Of a stretch of DNA of 64,000 nt, positions 33,595-43,901 are shown in pieces. The stretch is from G963666535 sp963666535 (GTDB lineage Bacteria > Bacillota > Clostridia > Oscillospirales > Oscillospiraceae). Under the pieces are notes generated by a model, which did not search any database, was not told where the DNA came from, and saw only the letters and a list, made by a program, of their open reading frames with translations. The stretch's first letter is position 1; each line of letters starts with the position of its first letter. The translations under genes and the position numbers were made by a program. The DNA is taken from positions 2,852,001 through 2,916,000 of the forward strand of contig OY762913.1 in the NCBI GenBank assembly GCA_963666535.1. Direction: 5' to 3'.

Positions 33595-34842
33595 TCACCG
33601 CACTTGGCCGGAACCGTAGATCACATATTTAAACGAGGTCAGTTCCTCCAGCCCCATGGGACCTCTGGCGTGCATCTTCTGCGTGGAGATCCCGATTTCG
33701 GCCCCCAATCCGAATTCAAAGCCATCGGTAAACCGGGTCGATGCATTGACGTAGACCGCCGCCGCATCCACCACGTCCAAAAATCGCTGGGCCGTGGTGT
33801 AATTCTCCGTTACGATGCACTCGGAATGCCCCGTGCCGTGGGCGGCAATAAAGTCCATGGCCTCTTTGGCATCCTTCACAACCCGTGCCGCCAGGATATA
33901 GTCGCCGTACTCGGTGTCCCAATCCTGCTCCGTGGCGGGGATCACCGTTTCTCCCAAGATCGTCTGGGTCACGGGACAGCCCCGCAGTTCCACGTTATGC
34001 TCCCTGAGTTTTGCCCACGCCAGAGGAAAGAACTGTTCCGCCACTTTTTCATGCACCAGCACGCACTCCGCGGCGTTGCAGACCGATGGGCGGGAGCACT
34101 TGGCGTTACACAGGATGTCCGCCGCCATCGTCAGGTCGGCCGCCTCGTCCACATAGATATGACAAACGCCCTCACCGGTACGGATCACCGGTACCTTTGC
34201 GTTTTCCACCACCGAGCGAATCAGGCCCGCGCCCCCTCTGGGGATCAGCACATCCAAATACCCGGTCAGATTCATCATCTGGGCAGCGCTTTCCCGGCTG
34301 GTATCCTCTACCAAACTGACGCAGTTCTGGGGTAGGCCTGCCTGCTCCAGCGCCTGCCGCATGACAGTAATAAACGCGGTGTTGCTGTGGATCGCTTCCT
34401 TGCCCCCGCGCAGGATCACGGCGTTGCCTGATTTCAAACAAAGCACCGCAGCATCCACCGTAACGTTAGGGCGCGCCTCGTAAATAATCCCAATCACACC
34501 CAGCGGCACCCGCCGCTTTCCAATGATCAGTCCGTTGGGGCGCTTTTCCATTTTGGTCACCGCACCAATGGGGTCGGGCAGCGCTGCTACTTGGCGCACC
34601 CCCTCGGCCACGCCTGCCAAACGTTCGGGCGTCAGCGTCAGCCGATCCAGCAGGGACTGGCGCATCCCCGCCTGCTTTGCGGCGTTCAGATCCGCCAGGT
34701 TAGCGTCCAAGATCTCTTTTTCGCGGGTTTGCAGCGCCATGGCGATGGCTTCCAGCGCAGCATTTTTCCGCTTGGTGTCCGCCACTGCCAACACACGGGC
34801 CGCCTGCTTGGCGGCGTGGCCCTGTTGTTCCAGCCTTGTCAT
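33595..34842 (-). CDS. proA: gamma-glutamyl phosphate reductase (glutamate-5-semialdehyde dehydrogenase)
   Basis: A 415-residue ALDH-fold enzyme that reduces glutamyl-5-phosphate to glutamate-5-semialdehyde with NADPH, the second step in proline synthesis. KRVPLGVIGIIYEARPNVTVDAAVLCLKSGNAVILRGG and the catalytic Cys region SRPSVCNAAECVLVHE are diagnostic, as is the C-terminal ALGAEIGISTQKMHARGPMGLEELTSFKYVI. The ATG overlaps the proB stop by four bases (ATGA), so the two are co-translated, the usual order proB-proA. Confidence 0.97.
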   Translation of the reverse strand: MTRLEQQGHAAKQAARVLAVADTKRKNAALEAIAMALQTREKEILDANLADLNAAKQAGMRQSLLDRLTLTPERLAGVAEGVRQVAALPDPIGAVTKMEKRPNGLIIGKRRVPLGVIGIIYEARPNVTVDAAVLCLKSGNAVILRGGKEAIHSNTAFITVMRQALEQAGLPQNCVSLVEDTSRESAAQMMNLTGYLDVLIPRGGAGLIRSVVENAKVPVIRTGEGVCHIYVDEAADLTMAADILCNAKCSRPSVCNAAECVLVHEKVAEQFFPLAWAKLREHNVELRGCPVTQTILGETVIPATEQDWDTEYGDYILAARVVKDAKEAMDFIAAHGTGHSECIVTENYTTAQRFLDVVDAAAVYVNASTRFTDGFEFGLGAEIGISTQKMHARGPMGLEELTSFKYVIYGSGQVR

Positions 34843-35645
34843 GCGTTTCCCCTCCCACTGAACAGCGTACCGATGGGCGCGCCGCTGACGATTTCATACA
34901 GATCCTCCATCCGCTCACCGTTGGTAATCACCATGTCAATTCCCGCCTGCAAACAGACCTTTGCCGCGGATATCTTCGTGGCCATGCCGCCGGTTCCCCA
35001 CTGGGAGCCGCCGCCGTCTGCCAGCGCCATGATCTGGTCCGTGATCTCAGTGACCTTTTCAATGCGTTTGGCGTTGGGGTCGCGATGGGGATTTGCGTCA
35101 TACAGACCATCGATATCGGACAGCAAAATGAGCAAGTCGGCGTGGCACAGCCGCGCCACAATCGCGGAAAGGGTATCGTTGTCGCCCAGCACCTTGCATT
35201 TGCCTGTCTCAATTTCCGTGGAGGAAACGGAGTCATTTTCGTTGACCACGGGGATGCACTTGAGCTCCGTCAGCGCGGTAAATGTGCGCTCCAGATGGGC
35301 GCACCGTCCAGCGTCCTCCACATCTTCATCAGTCAAAAGAATTTGTGCCACCGTGCAGCCGTATTCTCCAAACAGCTTGTCATAAATATGCATCATCTCA
35401 CACTGCCCCACAGCGGCGGCGGCCTGCTTCACCCGCAGTTCGGTAGGGCGATGCTCCATTCCCAGTTTGCCCGCGCCGATGGCGATGGCGCCGGAGGAAA
35501 CAAGAATGATCTCATGCCCCATCCCCTGCAAGTCAGCCAGTGTTCGAGCCAGATGATCAATACTATGAAAATTAACGGTGCCGTTTTCCCGCGTCAGGGT
35601 GGAGGTACCCACCTTTACCACGATACGACGTCCTGTCGCGTCCAT
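34839..35645 (-). CDS. proB: glutamate 5-kinase without PUA domain
   Basis: A 268-residue amino-acid kinase that phosphorylates glutamate at C5. RRIVVKVGTSTLTREN is the ATP site; VSSGAIAIGAGKLG, NENDSVSS and LSDIDGLYDANPHRDPNAKRIEKV are conserved. The short length shows that the C-terminal PUA domain of the E. coli enzyme is absent, as in many Firmicutes. ATG 35645 is preceded by AAGGAGTGAG; an upstream frame to 35717 lacks a ribosome site. In Firmicutes and other bacteria ProB is normally inhibited by proline. Confidence 0.96.
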   Translation of the reverse strand: MDATGRRIVVKVGTSTLTRENGTVNFHSIDHLARTLADLQGMGHEIILVSSGAIAIGAGKLGMEHRPTELRVKQAAAAVGQCEMMHIYDKLFGEYGCTVAQILLTDEDVEDAGRCAHLERTFTALTELKCIPVVNENDSVSSTEIETGKCKVLGDNDTLSAIVARLCHADLLILLSDIDGLYDANPHRDPNAKRIEKVTEITDQIMALADGGGSQWGTGGMATKISAAKVCLQAGIDMVITNGERMEDLYEIVSGAPIGTLFSGRGNA

Positions 35646-35762
35646 GCCGCTCACTCCTTGTGTTCCAGTATCTCTTTGATTTTTTCCATCATAGCATACC
35701 GCGCTTCGTTTGTCCACGGAGTGAAAAAGTTTTGATTTTAGCGTTTTTTCGTCTTTGTTCCC

Positions 35763-35791
35763 TTGATAATCCCGTTGTTTTAGACTACAAT
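35763..35791 (+). promoter_or_regulatory. promoter of the trmL-glycolysis unit
   Basis: TTGATA (35763-35768), a 17-bp spacer and TACAAT (35786-35791), about 75 bases before the trmL start. Confidence 0.7.
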
Positions 35792-35867
35792 AGGCGAGGC
35801 CACTTTGGGCAGGACCTGGATCGCTTGCCGGAGTGTGTGCATGCCATCGTTAGGAGAAGACAAATCC

Positions 35868-36356
35868 ATGCTCAACATCGTTTTAGTGGAGCCGGAGATC
35901 CCTATGAATACCGGCAATATCGCCCGCACCTGCGCCGCCACCCGCAGCAGACTGCATTTAATTAAACCGCTGGGCTTCGACATTAGCGATAAGGCCGTTA
36001 AGCGCGCCGGTCTGGATTATTGGCCTATGGTTGATCTTCAGGTCTATGAGGATTTGGATGACTTTTTTGCCCGGAATCCCGCCCCCGATCTGTGGCTTGC
36101 CACCACGAAAGCACCCCGTCCCTACTGCAATGCAGCCTTCCGGGACGGCTGTTTTTTGTTCTTCGGTAAGGAGACCGCCGGGCTGCCGGAACATTTCCGG
36201 CAAACTCACTTCGACCGCTGTATCCGTATCCCCATGCGGGAGGATGCGCGAAGTCTTAACCTTGCAAACTCCGTAGCTGTTGTGGCCTACGAGGCGCTGC
36301 GGCAGCTCGACTTCCCCGACCTGTCGGGAGCAGGTGAGATGGCGTGCGCCGAGTAG
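35868..36356 (+). CDS. trmL: tRNA (cytidine/uridine-34 2'-O)-methyltransferase
   Basis: A 162-residue SPOUT methyltransferase that methylates the ribose of the wobble base in tRNA-Leu. MLNIVLVEPEIPMNTGNIARTCAAT is the family N-terminus, LFFGKETAGLPE and the knot motif IPMREDARSLNLANSVAVVAYEALRQ bind SAM. ATG 35868 has AGGAGA upstream. It precedes pgk by 64 bases and shares its direction, and the only clear promoter is upstream of trmL, so it may lead the glycolytic operon. Confidence 0.93.
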   Translation: MLNIVLVEPEIPMNTGNIARTCAATRSRLHLIKPLGFDISDKAVKRAGLDYWPMVDLQVYEDLDDFFARNPAPDLWLATTKAPRPYCNAAFRDGCFLFFGKETAGLPEHFRQTHFDRCIRIPMREDARSLNLANSVAVVAYEALRQLDFPDLSGAGEMACAE

Positions 36357-36420
36357 TCCGTAAATGATTTGCCATCTGCTTTTGTGTCCCATAATCCTTA
36401 TATCACAACGAGGTGTCTAT

Positions 36421-37611
36421 ATGAATTATCACAAAAAAACCGTTCAAGACATTGACGTGGCTGGAAAAAAGGTTCTGCTGCGCTGCGACTTCAACGTACC
36501 CCAGGATAAAACCACTGGCGCCATTACGGACGATACGCGTATCGTTTCCGCCCTGCCCACCATCCGGTATCTGCTGGAACAGAACGCTGCCGTCATTGCC
36601 TGTTCCCATTTGGGCAAGCCCAAGGGGCAGATAAAACCCACGCTTTCTCTGGCCCCTGTGGCATCCCGCCTGAGCGCACTTTTGGGAAAGCCCGTCGCCT
36701 TCTGCCACGATGTTGTGGGACCCGACGCCGCGGCTAAAACCGCCGCAATCAAACCGGGCGAAATCATCCTGCTGGAAAATCTGCGATTTGAGCCAGGGGA
36801 AGAGAAAAACGATCCCGCCTTTGCCAAAGCCCTGGCCGACATGGCTGAGGTTTACGTTTCCGACGCCTTCGGCACCGTACACCGTGCCCACGCCTCTACC
36901 GCAGGTGTGGCGGCTTATCTGCCCGCCGTGTCCGGTTTCCTTATTCAGAAGGAACTTGAGATCATGGGCGGCGCACTGAACAATCCGAAACGTCCCTTTG
37001 TCGCCGTTCTTGGCGGCTCTAAGGTCTCGGACAAAATCGGTGTCATCAGCAACCTTTTGGAAAAGGCCGATGCCATCCTCATCGGCGGCGGCATGGCTTA
37101 TACCTTTAAAAAAGCGCAGGGGCACTCCATCGGCACCTCCCTGTGTGAGGAGGATAAGCTGGATTACGCCGGCCAGATGATGGAAAAGGCAGTGGCTCGG
37201 GGCGTCACCTTTCTGTTGCCGGAAGACAATCTGGCGGCAGACCGCTTTGCCGCCGATGCCACTCCAATCTCTGTAGCGCAAGATATTCCCGACGGTCTTA
37301 TGGGATTGGACATCGGTCCCAAAACCATCGCTGCCTATACCAAGGTACTCCAAACCGCTGGCACCATTATCTGGAACGGCCCCATGGGGGTGTTTGAATT
37401 CCCCTCCTTTGCAAAGGGCACGGAAGCCATAGCCAAGGCTATGGCAGAAAGTCGCGCTGTCACCATTGTAGGCGGCGGTGACTCAGGGGCGGCTGTGGAG
37501 CAGTTGGGCTATGCGGATAAAATGTCGCATATCTCCACGGGCGGCGGGGCCTCTCTGGAATTTCTTGAGGGGCTGGAGCTTCCCGGCGTAGCGTGTCTGC
37601 TGGATCAATAA
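36421..37611 (+). CDS. pgk: phosphoglycerate kinase
   Basis: A 396-residue glycolytic enzyme (1,3-bisphosphoglycerate + ADP to 3-phosphoglycerate + ATP). [32 protein letters not shown] [25 protein letters not shown] and the nucleotide motif GGGDSGAA are all present at expected places. First of four lower-glycolysis genes in a row (pgk, tpiA, gpmI, eno). The gapdh gene that often leads this cluster is missing here and must be elsewhere. ACGAGGTG precedes ATG 36421. Confidence 0.98.
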   Translation: MNYHKKTVQDIDVAGKKVLLRCDFNVPQDKTTGAITDDTRIVSALPTIRYLLEQNAAVIACSHLGKPKGQIKPTLSLAPVASRLSALLGKPVAFCHDVVGPDAAAKTAAIKPGEIILLENLRFEPGEEKNDPAFAKALADMAEVYVSDAFGTVHRAHASTAGVAAYLPAVSGFLIQKELEIMGGALNNPKRPFVAVLGGSKVSDKIGVISNLLEKADAILIGGGMAYTFKKAQGHSIGTSLCEEDKLDYAGQMMEKAVARGVTFLLPEDNLAADRFAADATPISVAQDIPDGLMGLDIGPKTIAAYTKVLQTAGTIIWNGPMGVFEFPSFAKGTEAIAKAMAESRAVTIVGGGDSGAAVEQLGYADKMSHISTGGGASLEFLEGLELPGVACLLDQ

Positions 37612-37641
37612 ATTTTCTTACTAAACAAGGAGATGCCTTTT

Positions 37642-38421
37642 ATGAATAAAAAGTACCGCAAGACCATAATCGCGGGAAACTGGAAAATGAATATGAGTGT
37701 TTCGGAAACCAGAGCCTATACCGAGGCAATTAAACCCATCCTCCCCCGTGGAAAGTGGTGCGAAATAGTGCTGTGCGTACCTGCTGTCAACATCACCCCC
37801 ACCATCAAGCTGTTTAAGAACACGCGCATCGCGATCGGCGCGCAGAACCTGCATTACGAAAGCAGCGGTGCCTTCACCGGCGAGGTCTCCGCGGAAATGC
37901 TGGAGGATCTGGGCATTAAATACGTTGTAGTCGGGCACAGCGAGCGCCGTCAGTACTATAACGAGGTCGACATAACCGTAAACAAAAAAGTCCATGCCGC
38001 ACTGGATGCCGACATTTCCCCCATCATTTGTGTGGGCGAAGCGCTCGTCCAGCGGGAGATGGGCGTTACGTCGGACTATATTTCCTATCAGGTCAAGATG
38101 GCACTGTCTGGTGTCCGCACGGACAAGGTACGTCACGTCATTCTGGCGTATGAGCCGTTGTGGGCCATCGGCACCGGTCACACCGCCTCTCCCCAGCAGG
38201 CGGGCGAGGTGTGCGCCCATATCCGCGCCGTGATCCGCAAACTATACGGTGCCCGCATCGCCCGTGCCATCACCATTTTGTACGGCGGATCTATGAATGC
38301 CAAAAACGCCGCCGACCTTCTGGCGCAGCCCGATGTGGACGGTGGCTTAATCGGCGGCGCGTCGCTGATCCCCGAAGACTTCGTGGCGATTATCAATGCG
38401 GCCAATCAGAAGCAGGTGTGA
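37642..38421 (+). CDS. tpiA: triosephosphate isomerase
   Basis: A 259-residue TIM-barrel enzyme that interconverts dihydroxyacetone phosphate and glyceraldehyde 3-phosphate. AGNWKMN (catalytic Lys), VVGHSERR (His) and ILAYEPLWAIGTG (Glu) are conserved, as is the C-terminal ILYGGSMNAKNAADLLAQPDVDGGLIGGASL. ATG 37642 is used because AAGGAG is 9 bases upstream; ATG 37633 overlaps that site. Confidence 0.98.
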   Translation: MNKKYRKTIIAGNWKMNMSVSETRAYTEAIKPILPRGKWCEIVLCVPAVNITPTIKLFKNTRIAIGAQNLHYESSGAFTGEVSAEMLEDLGIKYVVVGHSERRQYYNEVDITVNKKVHAALDADISPIICVGEALVQREMGVTSDYISYQVKMALSGVRTDKVRHVILAYEPLWAIGTGHTASPQQAGEVCAHIRAVIRKLYGARIARAITILYGGSMNAKNAADLLAQPDVDGGLIGGASLIPEDFVAIINAANQKQV

Positions 38422-38489
38422 AGCGTGTGCTTCCCGGTTTTCCGGATTCGCCAGCCTTCCCCGTAGGCTGAGATAGAACTGAGGTAACT

Positions 38490-40004
38490 ATGAAAACACC
38501 AACAACACTCATCATTATGGATGGCTTTGGCCTGAGCGATCGTACCGCTGGCAACGCCATAGCGTCCGCCGAAACCCCCAATTTGGATCGCATTTTCGCT
38601 CAATCTCCCTTCTGCCGCCTGTCCGCCTCGGGTCTGGATGTTGGTCTGCCCGAAGGACAGATGGGCAACAGCGAGGTGGGTCATACCAACATCGGCGCGG
38701 GCCGGGTGGTATTTCAGGATCTCCCACGCATCACGCGGGACATCCAGACGGGTGACTTTTTCCAGAACGAGGCCTTTCTTGAAGTGATGGAGAACTGCCG
38801 TGAGTGGGGCACCTCGCTCCATCTCATGGGCCTGCTCTCCGACGGCGGCGTCCACAGCCACATCAGCCACCTATATGCCCTGCTGGAACTGGCCAAACGT
38901 TGCGGCGTCGCTCAGGTTTATATTCATGCCATGCTGGATGGCCGGGATGTAGCCCCCACCTCCGGCCTTGGATATGTAAAAGACTGCGCCGCAAAATGCC
39001 GCGAGCTTGGCGTAGGAACCATCGCTACCGTCTCCGGTCGCTATTACGCCATGGACCGCGACCAGCGCTGGGATCGCGTGCAAAAGGCCTACGACGCCAT
39101 TGTGGATGGCGAGGCCCCCTTTGAGCCCGACCCCGTTGTTGCCGTGCAAAAATCCTATTACGCTGGCGTGACTGATGAATTTATGGTTCCTGTTGTTTGT
39201 GCGGAAAATTCTAATTTCAAGGAAGGCGACTGTGTCATCTTCTTTAACTTCCGGCCTGATCGGGCCCGGGAACTGACCCGTGCCATGGTAGACGAGGATT
39301 TCCACGAACTGCACCGCAGCCGCGGCTTTCAGCCGGTACATTTTGTCTGTACCACGGAGTACGACGCTTCGATGCCCAACGTTACCGTGGCGTATCCCCG
39401 CCAAAAGCTGACCAATATTCTGGGTGAGTACCTCAGCCAGGTGGGTCTAACCCAGCTGCGGATTGCCGAAACCGAGAAATACGCCCATGTCACCTTCTTC
39501 TTTAACGGCGGTGTGGAGACGGTGTTCCCCGGCGAGGACCGCGTCCTGATTCCCTCCCCCAAGGTCGCCACTTACGATCTTCTGCCGGAAATGTCCGCCC
39601 CCGCTGTTACTGAGGAAGCAGTGCGCCGCATCGAAAGCGGCGCGTACGACGTGATCATTTTGAATTTTGCCAACTGCGACATGGTGGGTCATACCGGGGT
39701 GCTGGATGCGGCGATTGCGGCTGTGGAAACGGTGGATTCCTGCGTGAACTCGGTGGTAGAAGCCACCGCCGCCATGGGTGGCGTCACCCTGATCACGGCT
39801 GATCACGGCAATGCCGAACAAATGACAGCGCCGGATGGATCCCCCTTCACCGCCCACACCACGAACCCTGTTCCCTTTGCCATTGTGGGTGCCAGCGTAA
39901 CGCTGCGCGATGGCCGCCTGTCCGACATCGCACCCACTATTCTGGATATTATGGGTCTTAACAAACCCGACGAAATGGACGGAAACACCCTCATTCAACC
40001 TTAA
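38490..40004 (+). CDS. gpmI: 2,3-bisphosphoglycerate-independent phosphoglycerate mutase
   Basis: A 504-residue alkaline-phosphatase-superfamily mutase (3-phosphoglycerate to 2-phosphoglycerate), metal-dependent. LIIMDGFGLSD holds the first metal Asp, GNSEVGHTNIGAGRVV the catalytic Ser (about residue 57-60), and LITADHGNAEQM the C-terminal metal ligands. Length is normal (about 510). The gene sits 68 bases after tpiA and 71 bases before eno. Confidence 0.98.
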   Translation: MKTPTTLIIMDGFGLSDRTAGNAIASAETPNLDRIFAQSPFCRLSASGLDVGLPEGQMGNSEVGHTNIGAGRVVFQDLPRITRDIQTGDFFQNEAFLEVMENCREWGTSLHLMGLLSDGGVHSHISHLYALLELAKRCGVAQVYIHAMLDGRDVAPTSGLGYVKDCAAKCRELGVGTIATVSGRYYAMDRDQRWDRVQKAYDAIVDGEAPFEPDPVVAVQKSYYAGVTDEFMVPVVCAENSNFKEGDCVIFFNFRPDRARELTRAMVDEDFHELHRSRGFQPVHFVCTTEYDASMPNVTVAYPRQKLTNILGEYLSQVGLTQLRIAETEKYAHVTFFFNGGVETVFPGEDRVLIPSPKVATYDLLPEMSAPAVTEEAVRRIESGAYDVIILNFANCDMVGHTGVLDAAIAAVETVDSCVNSVVEATAAMGGVTLITADHGNAEQMTAPDGSPFTAHTTNPVPFAIVGASVTLRDGRLSDIAPTILDIMGLNKPDEMDGNTLIQP

Positions 40005-40072
40005 TCATCAAGCGTGCCATCCGGCGCGTCTTCTCAAAATAGAATGATTCAACACATACAAAAGGAGACTAA

Positions 40073-41383
<1,311 letters not shown>

Positions 41384-41400
41384 AATAAAGGATCACAACA

Positions 41401-41434
41401 GTGGGTGCGTAATCTGGCCAGATTACGCACCCAC
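41401..41434 (+). terminator. terminator after eno
   Basis: Perfect 15-bp arms GTGGGTGCGTAATCT and complement with loop GGCC, followed by TGTTCT. Confidence 0.75.
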
Positions 41435-41458
41435 TGTTCTCCCGCATGTTCAAAAGAA

Positions 41459-41486
41459 GGGGCCGCTCCTATTCCGGAGCGGCCCC
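41459..41486 (-). terminator. terminator after thrS
   Basis: On the minus strand GGGGCCGCTCC/GGAGCGGCCCC is followed by TTCTTTT, beyond the thrS stop. Confidence 0.8.
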
Positions 41487-41542
41487 AAGTGGTTTGTCGG
41501 CAGGTGACAGGGCGATTCACGCAGGCCCCCAAGCCGTAGACT

Positions 41543-43300
41543 TTACTTAATTGCCTTGGTGTCGATCTCTTCCCGCAGCGCTTTGGAGAAGTCAGCCAAA
41601 AGCATGGTTCCTTGGTCGCCGCCGGCGCGGGTGCGAACGGCAACGGTGCCGTCCTCGGCCTCCTTATCCCCCACCACCAGCATATAGGGGATCTTCTGCA
41701 TCTGTGCCTCGCGGATCTTATAACCGATCTTCTCGTTGCGGTGATCGATCTCTACACGGAATCCGGCCTCGTCCAGCTGGGCCGCAATCTGATCGGCATA
41801 GGCCGCCGCGCGGTCTGTGATCGGCAGCACTACCACCTGTACGGGGGCCAGCCAAGCGGGGAACGCACCGGCAAAATGCTCGGTGATCACACCGATAAAG
41901 CGTTCGATCGAGCCCAGTGCCACGGTGTGAATCATAATTGGGCGGTGCTTCTCGCCATCCGCTCCGGTATACTCCAGCTCAAACCGCTCAGGCATCTGGA
42001 AGTCCAGCTGAATGGTACCACACTGCCAGGTGCGGCCAATGGCGTCTTCCAGGTGGAAATCGATCTTCGGGCCGTAGAACGCGCCATCGCCGGGATTGAC
42101 GGTGTACTCTCGTCCGCTCTTTTCCAGCACGTTTTTCAGCACGCCCTCGCTGTAATTGCGCATCTCCTCGGTGCCGATAAAGTCCTCTGGGCAGGTGGAC
42201 AGCTCAATGTGGTACTGGAAGCCGAACATTTTATAAATGCCGTCGATCTTGTTGATCACGCCTGTAATTTCGTCTTCCATCTGGCTCTCGGTCATGAAAA
42301 TGTGCGCGTCATCCTGGGTGAAGCAGCGCACGCGGAATAGGCCGTGAAGGGCGCCGGACAGCTCGTGACGATGCACAATGCCAAGCTCGCCCACCCGCAT
42401 GGGCAGATCCTTATACGACCAAGGGCGGCGCTTGTACACCAACATGCCGCCGGGGCAGTTCATGGGTTTAATGGCATAGTCGCCGTCGTCGATTTTGGTA
42501 AAATACATGTTGTCCTGATAGTGATCCCAGTGACCGGAACGGTGCCACAGCTCCTCGTTGAGAATCAGGGGCGTGCGCACCTCCTGATAACCGCACTTGC
42601 GGTGCAGCTGCCGCCAAAACGCCTCCAGCTCGTTGCGGATCACCATACCCTTGGGCAGGAAAAAGGGAAACCCGGGTCCCTCATCGCAGAGCATAAACAG
42701 ATCAAGATCCTTGCCAATTCTGCGATGATCGCGCTTTTTGGCCTCCTCCATACGAAGCAGGTAGGCATCCAGATCTTCCTTTTTGGGAAAGCAGGTTCCG
42801 TAGATGCGCTGCAGCATTTTTTTGTTGGAGTCGCCCCGCCAATAAGCGCCGGTGCAGGAGGTAAGCTTGATGGCATTGCCTTTGACCCGTCCGGTGGAAT
42901 CCAGATGGGGTCCTGCACACAGGTCTGTGAACTCCCCCTGCTTGTAGAAGGAAATGATGGCATCCTCCGGCAGATCGTGGATCAGTTCCACCTTGTACGG
43001 CTCGTTTCGTTCTTCCATGAATTGAATTGCCTCGGCCCGAGGCAGCTCAAAGCGCTCCAGCTTCAGCTTTTCCTTGCAAATATTACGCATTTCCTTCTCC
43101 AACGCCTCTAGGTGTTCGGCGTTCATGGGAAATTCTGCGTCAAAATCGTAATAGAAACCATCGGCGATTGCGGGTCCTATGGCCAACTTCACACCTGGAT
43201 ACAGGCGCTTGACCGCCTGGGCCAGAATATGAGAGGTGGTATGGCGATAGGTGTTCCGATATGCTTCATTTTCAAAGGTGTAGATATTTTCTTCGCTCAT
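41543..43300 (-). CDS. thrS: threonyl-tRNA synthetase lacking the TGS domain
   Basis: A 585-residue class II synthetase that charges tRNA-Thr. The N-terminus begins within the editing domain (YRHTTSHILAQAVKRLYPGVKLAIGPAIADGFYYDF, HxxxH). Motifs 1-3 follow (IRNELEAFWRQLHRKCGYQEVRTPLI; YKDLPMRVGELGIVHRHELSGALHGLFRVRCFTQDDAHIF; VALGSIERFIGVITEHF), then the anticodon-binding domain. The usual TGS domain of about 60 residues is absent, as in some Clostridia. ATG 43300 has AAAGGAG upstream. Controlled by a T-box. Confidence 0.96.
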   Translation of the reverse strand: MSEENIYTFENEAYRNTYRHTTSHILAQAVKRLYPGVKLAIGPAIADGFYYDFDAEFPMNAEHLEALEKEMRNICKEKLKLERFELPRAEAIQFMEERNEPYKVELIHDLPEDAIISFYKQGEFTDLCAGPHLDSTGRVKGNAIKLTSCTGAYWRGDSNKKMLQRIYGTCFPKKEDLDAYLLRMEEAKKRDHRRIGKDLDLFMLCDEGPGFPFFLPKGMVIRNELEAFWRQLHRKCGYQEVRTPLILNEELWHRSGHWDHYQDNMYFTKIDDGDYAIKPMNCPGGMLVYKRRPWSYKDLPMRVGELGIVHRHELSGALHGLFRVRCFTQDDAHIFMTESQMEDEITGVINKIDGIYKMFGFQYHIELSTCPEDFIGTEEMRNYSEGVLKNVLEKSGREYTVNPGDGAFYGPKIDFHLEDAIGRTWQCGTIQLDFQMPERFELEYTGADGEKHRPIMIHTVALGSIERFIGVITEHFAGAFPAWLAPVQVVVLPITDRAAAYADQIAAQLDEAGFRVEIDHRNEKIGYKIREAQMQKIPYMLVVGDKEAEDGTVAVRTRAGGDQGTMLLADFSKALREEIDTKAIK

Positions 43301-43324
43301 GGGAAAAACTCCTTTCAATGTGAG

Positions 43325-43590
43325 GGGACGAAAAAATGCTTCACCCCCGATAAAATCAGGGGTGAAGCATAAATACTCCACGGTTCCACCCTGCTTGCAG
43401 CCATAATGGCTGCCGCTTCGTAGCGCTTTAACGGGCGTACCCGGCTTCGGTTCACCAAAGCGGCTCTGAGGCGGTACGGTTTCACCTTCCGCAAGGGGGC
43501 TTGCAGCCACGGCTCCCTCTCTCTGCGCATCCGGTGAAGCGCTTCCTCTTCTGTGCCTTTTTATATGTGAAAAACTATACCACCAAAAGG
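43325..43590 (-). promoter_or_regulatory. T-box leader of thrS
   Basis: On the minus strand the leader shows the T-box core GGTGGAACCGTGGAGT (about 43372-43390), right before the terminator GCTTCACCCC...GGGGTGAAGC with a run of T. Stem I with a GAA...AGG bulge region lies around 43500-43575, and ACC triplets (Thr codons) occur near the expected specifier loop. Uncharged tRNA-Thr should stabilise the antiterminator. The exact specifier position was not folded by computation. Confidence 0.85.
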
Positions 43591-43644
43591 CCGTCCTGTC
43601 AAGCGATACCCCCTTTCCCCCTACCTTTGGCAGAAAAAATTTCG

Positions 43645-43674
43645 TTGACCGAATCGCAGTCAAAATGCTATAAT
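43645..43674 (+). promoter_or_regulatory. upstream promoter P1 of the molybdoenzyme operon
   Basis: TTGACC (43645-43650), 18 bp, perfect TATAAT (43669-43674). It would give a leader of about 220 bases before the ATG at 43902. Confidence 0.6.
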
Positions 43675-43803
43675 ATTCCCAGAAATTACATTCCATTTTT
43701 GTGTAATATTTCATTCCTTTCGGGTTGCCTTCCCTGTTCTGCCCCCACTGCCCCTTTTCCCCAAAAGAAATGAAAAAAACCTGTTGGAATCCTGTTTCTG
43801 GTC

Positions 43804-43832
43804 TTGACTTAAAGATACGAATTTGTTATCAT
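43804..43832 (+). promoter_or_regulatory. downstream promoter P2 of the molybdoenzyme operon
   Basis: TTGACT (43804-43809), 17 bp, TATCAT (43827-43832), with a small dyad TATCA-TG-TGATA across the -10. A GGCAGC/GCTGCC hairpin sits between it and the ribosome site. Confidence 0.65.
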
Positions 43833-43901
43833 GTGATAGAAAAGATAAATAAACGTCGAGGTAGGCAGCGTCCTTATGCTGCCCCGCCGGGAGGTAACAA
43901 T

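Noticed and set aside
43725..43901. N-terminal extension of the molybdoenzyme large subunit
   Set aside because: The frame is open upstream, but it spans the -35/-10 boxes of P2 and lacks a ribosome site; ATG 43902 has GGGAGG and fits the family.
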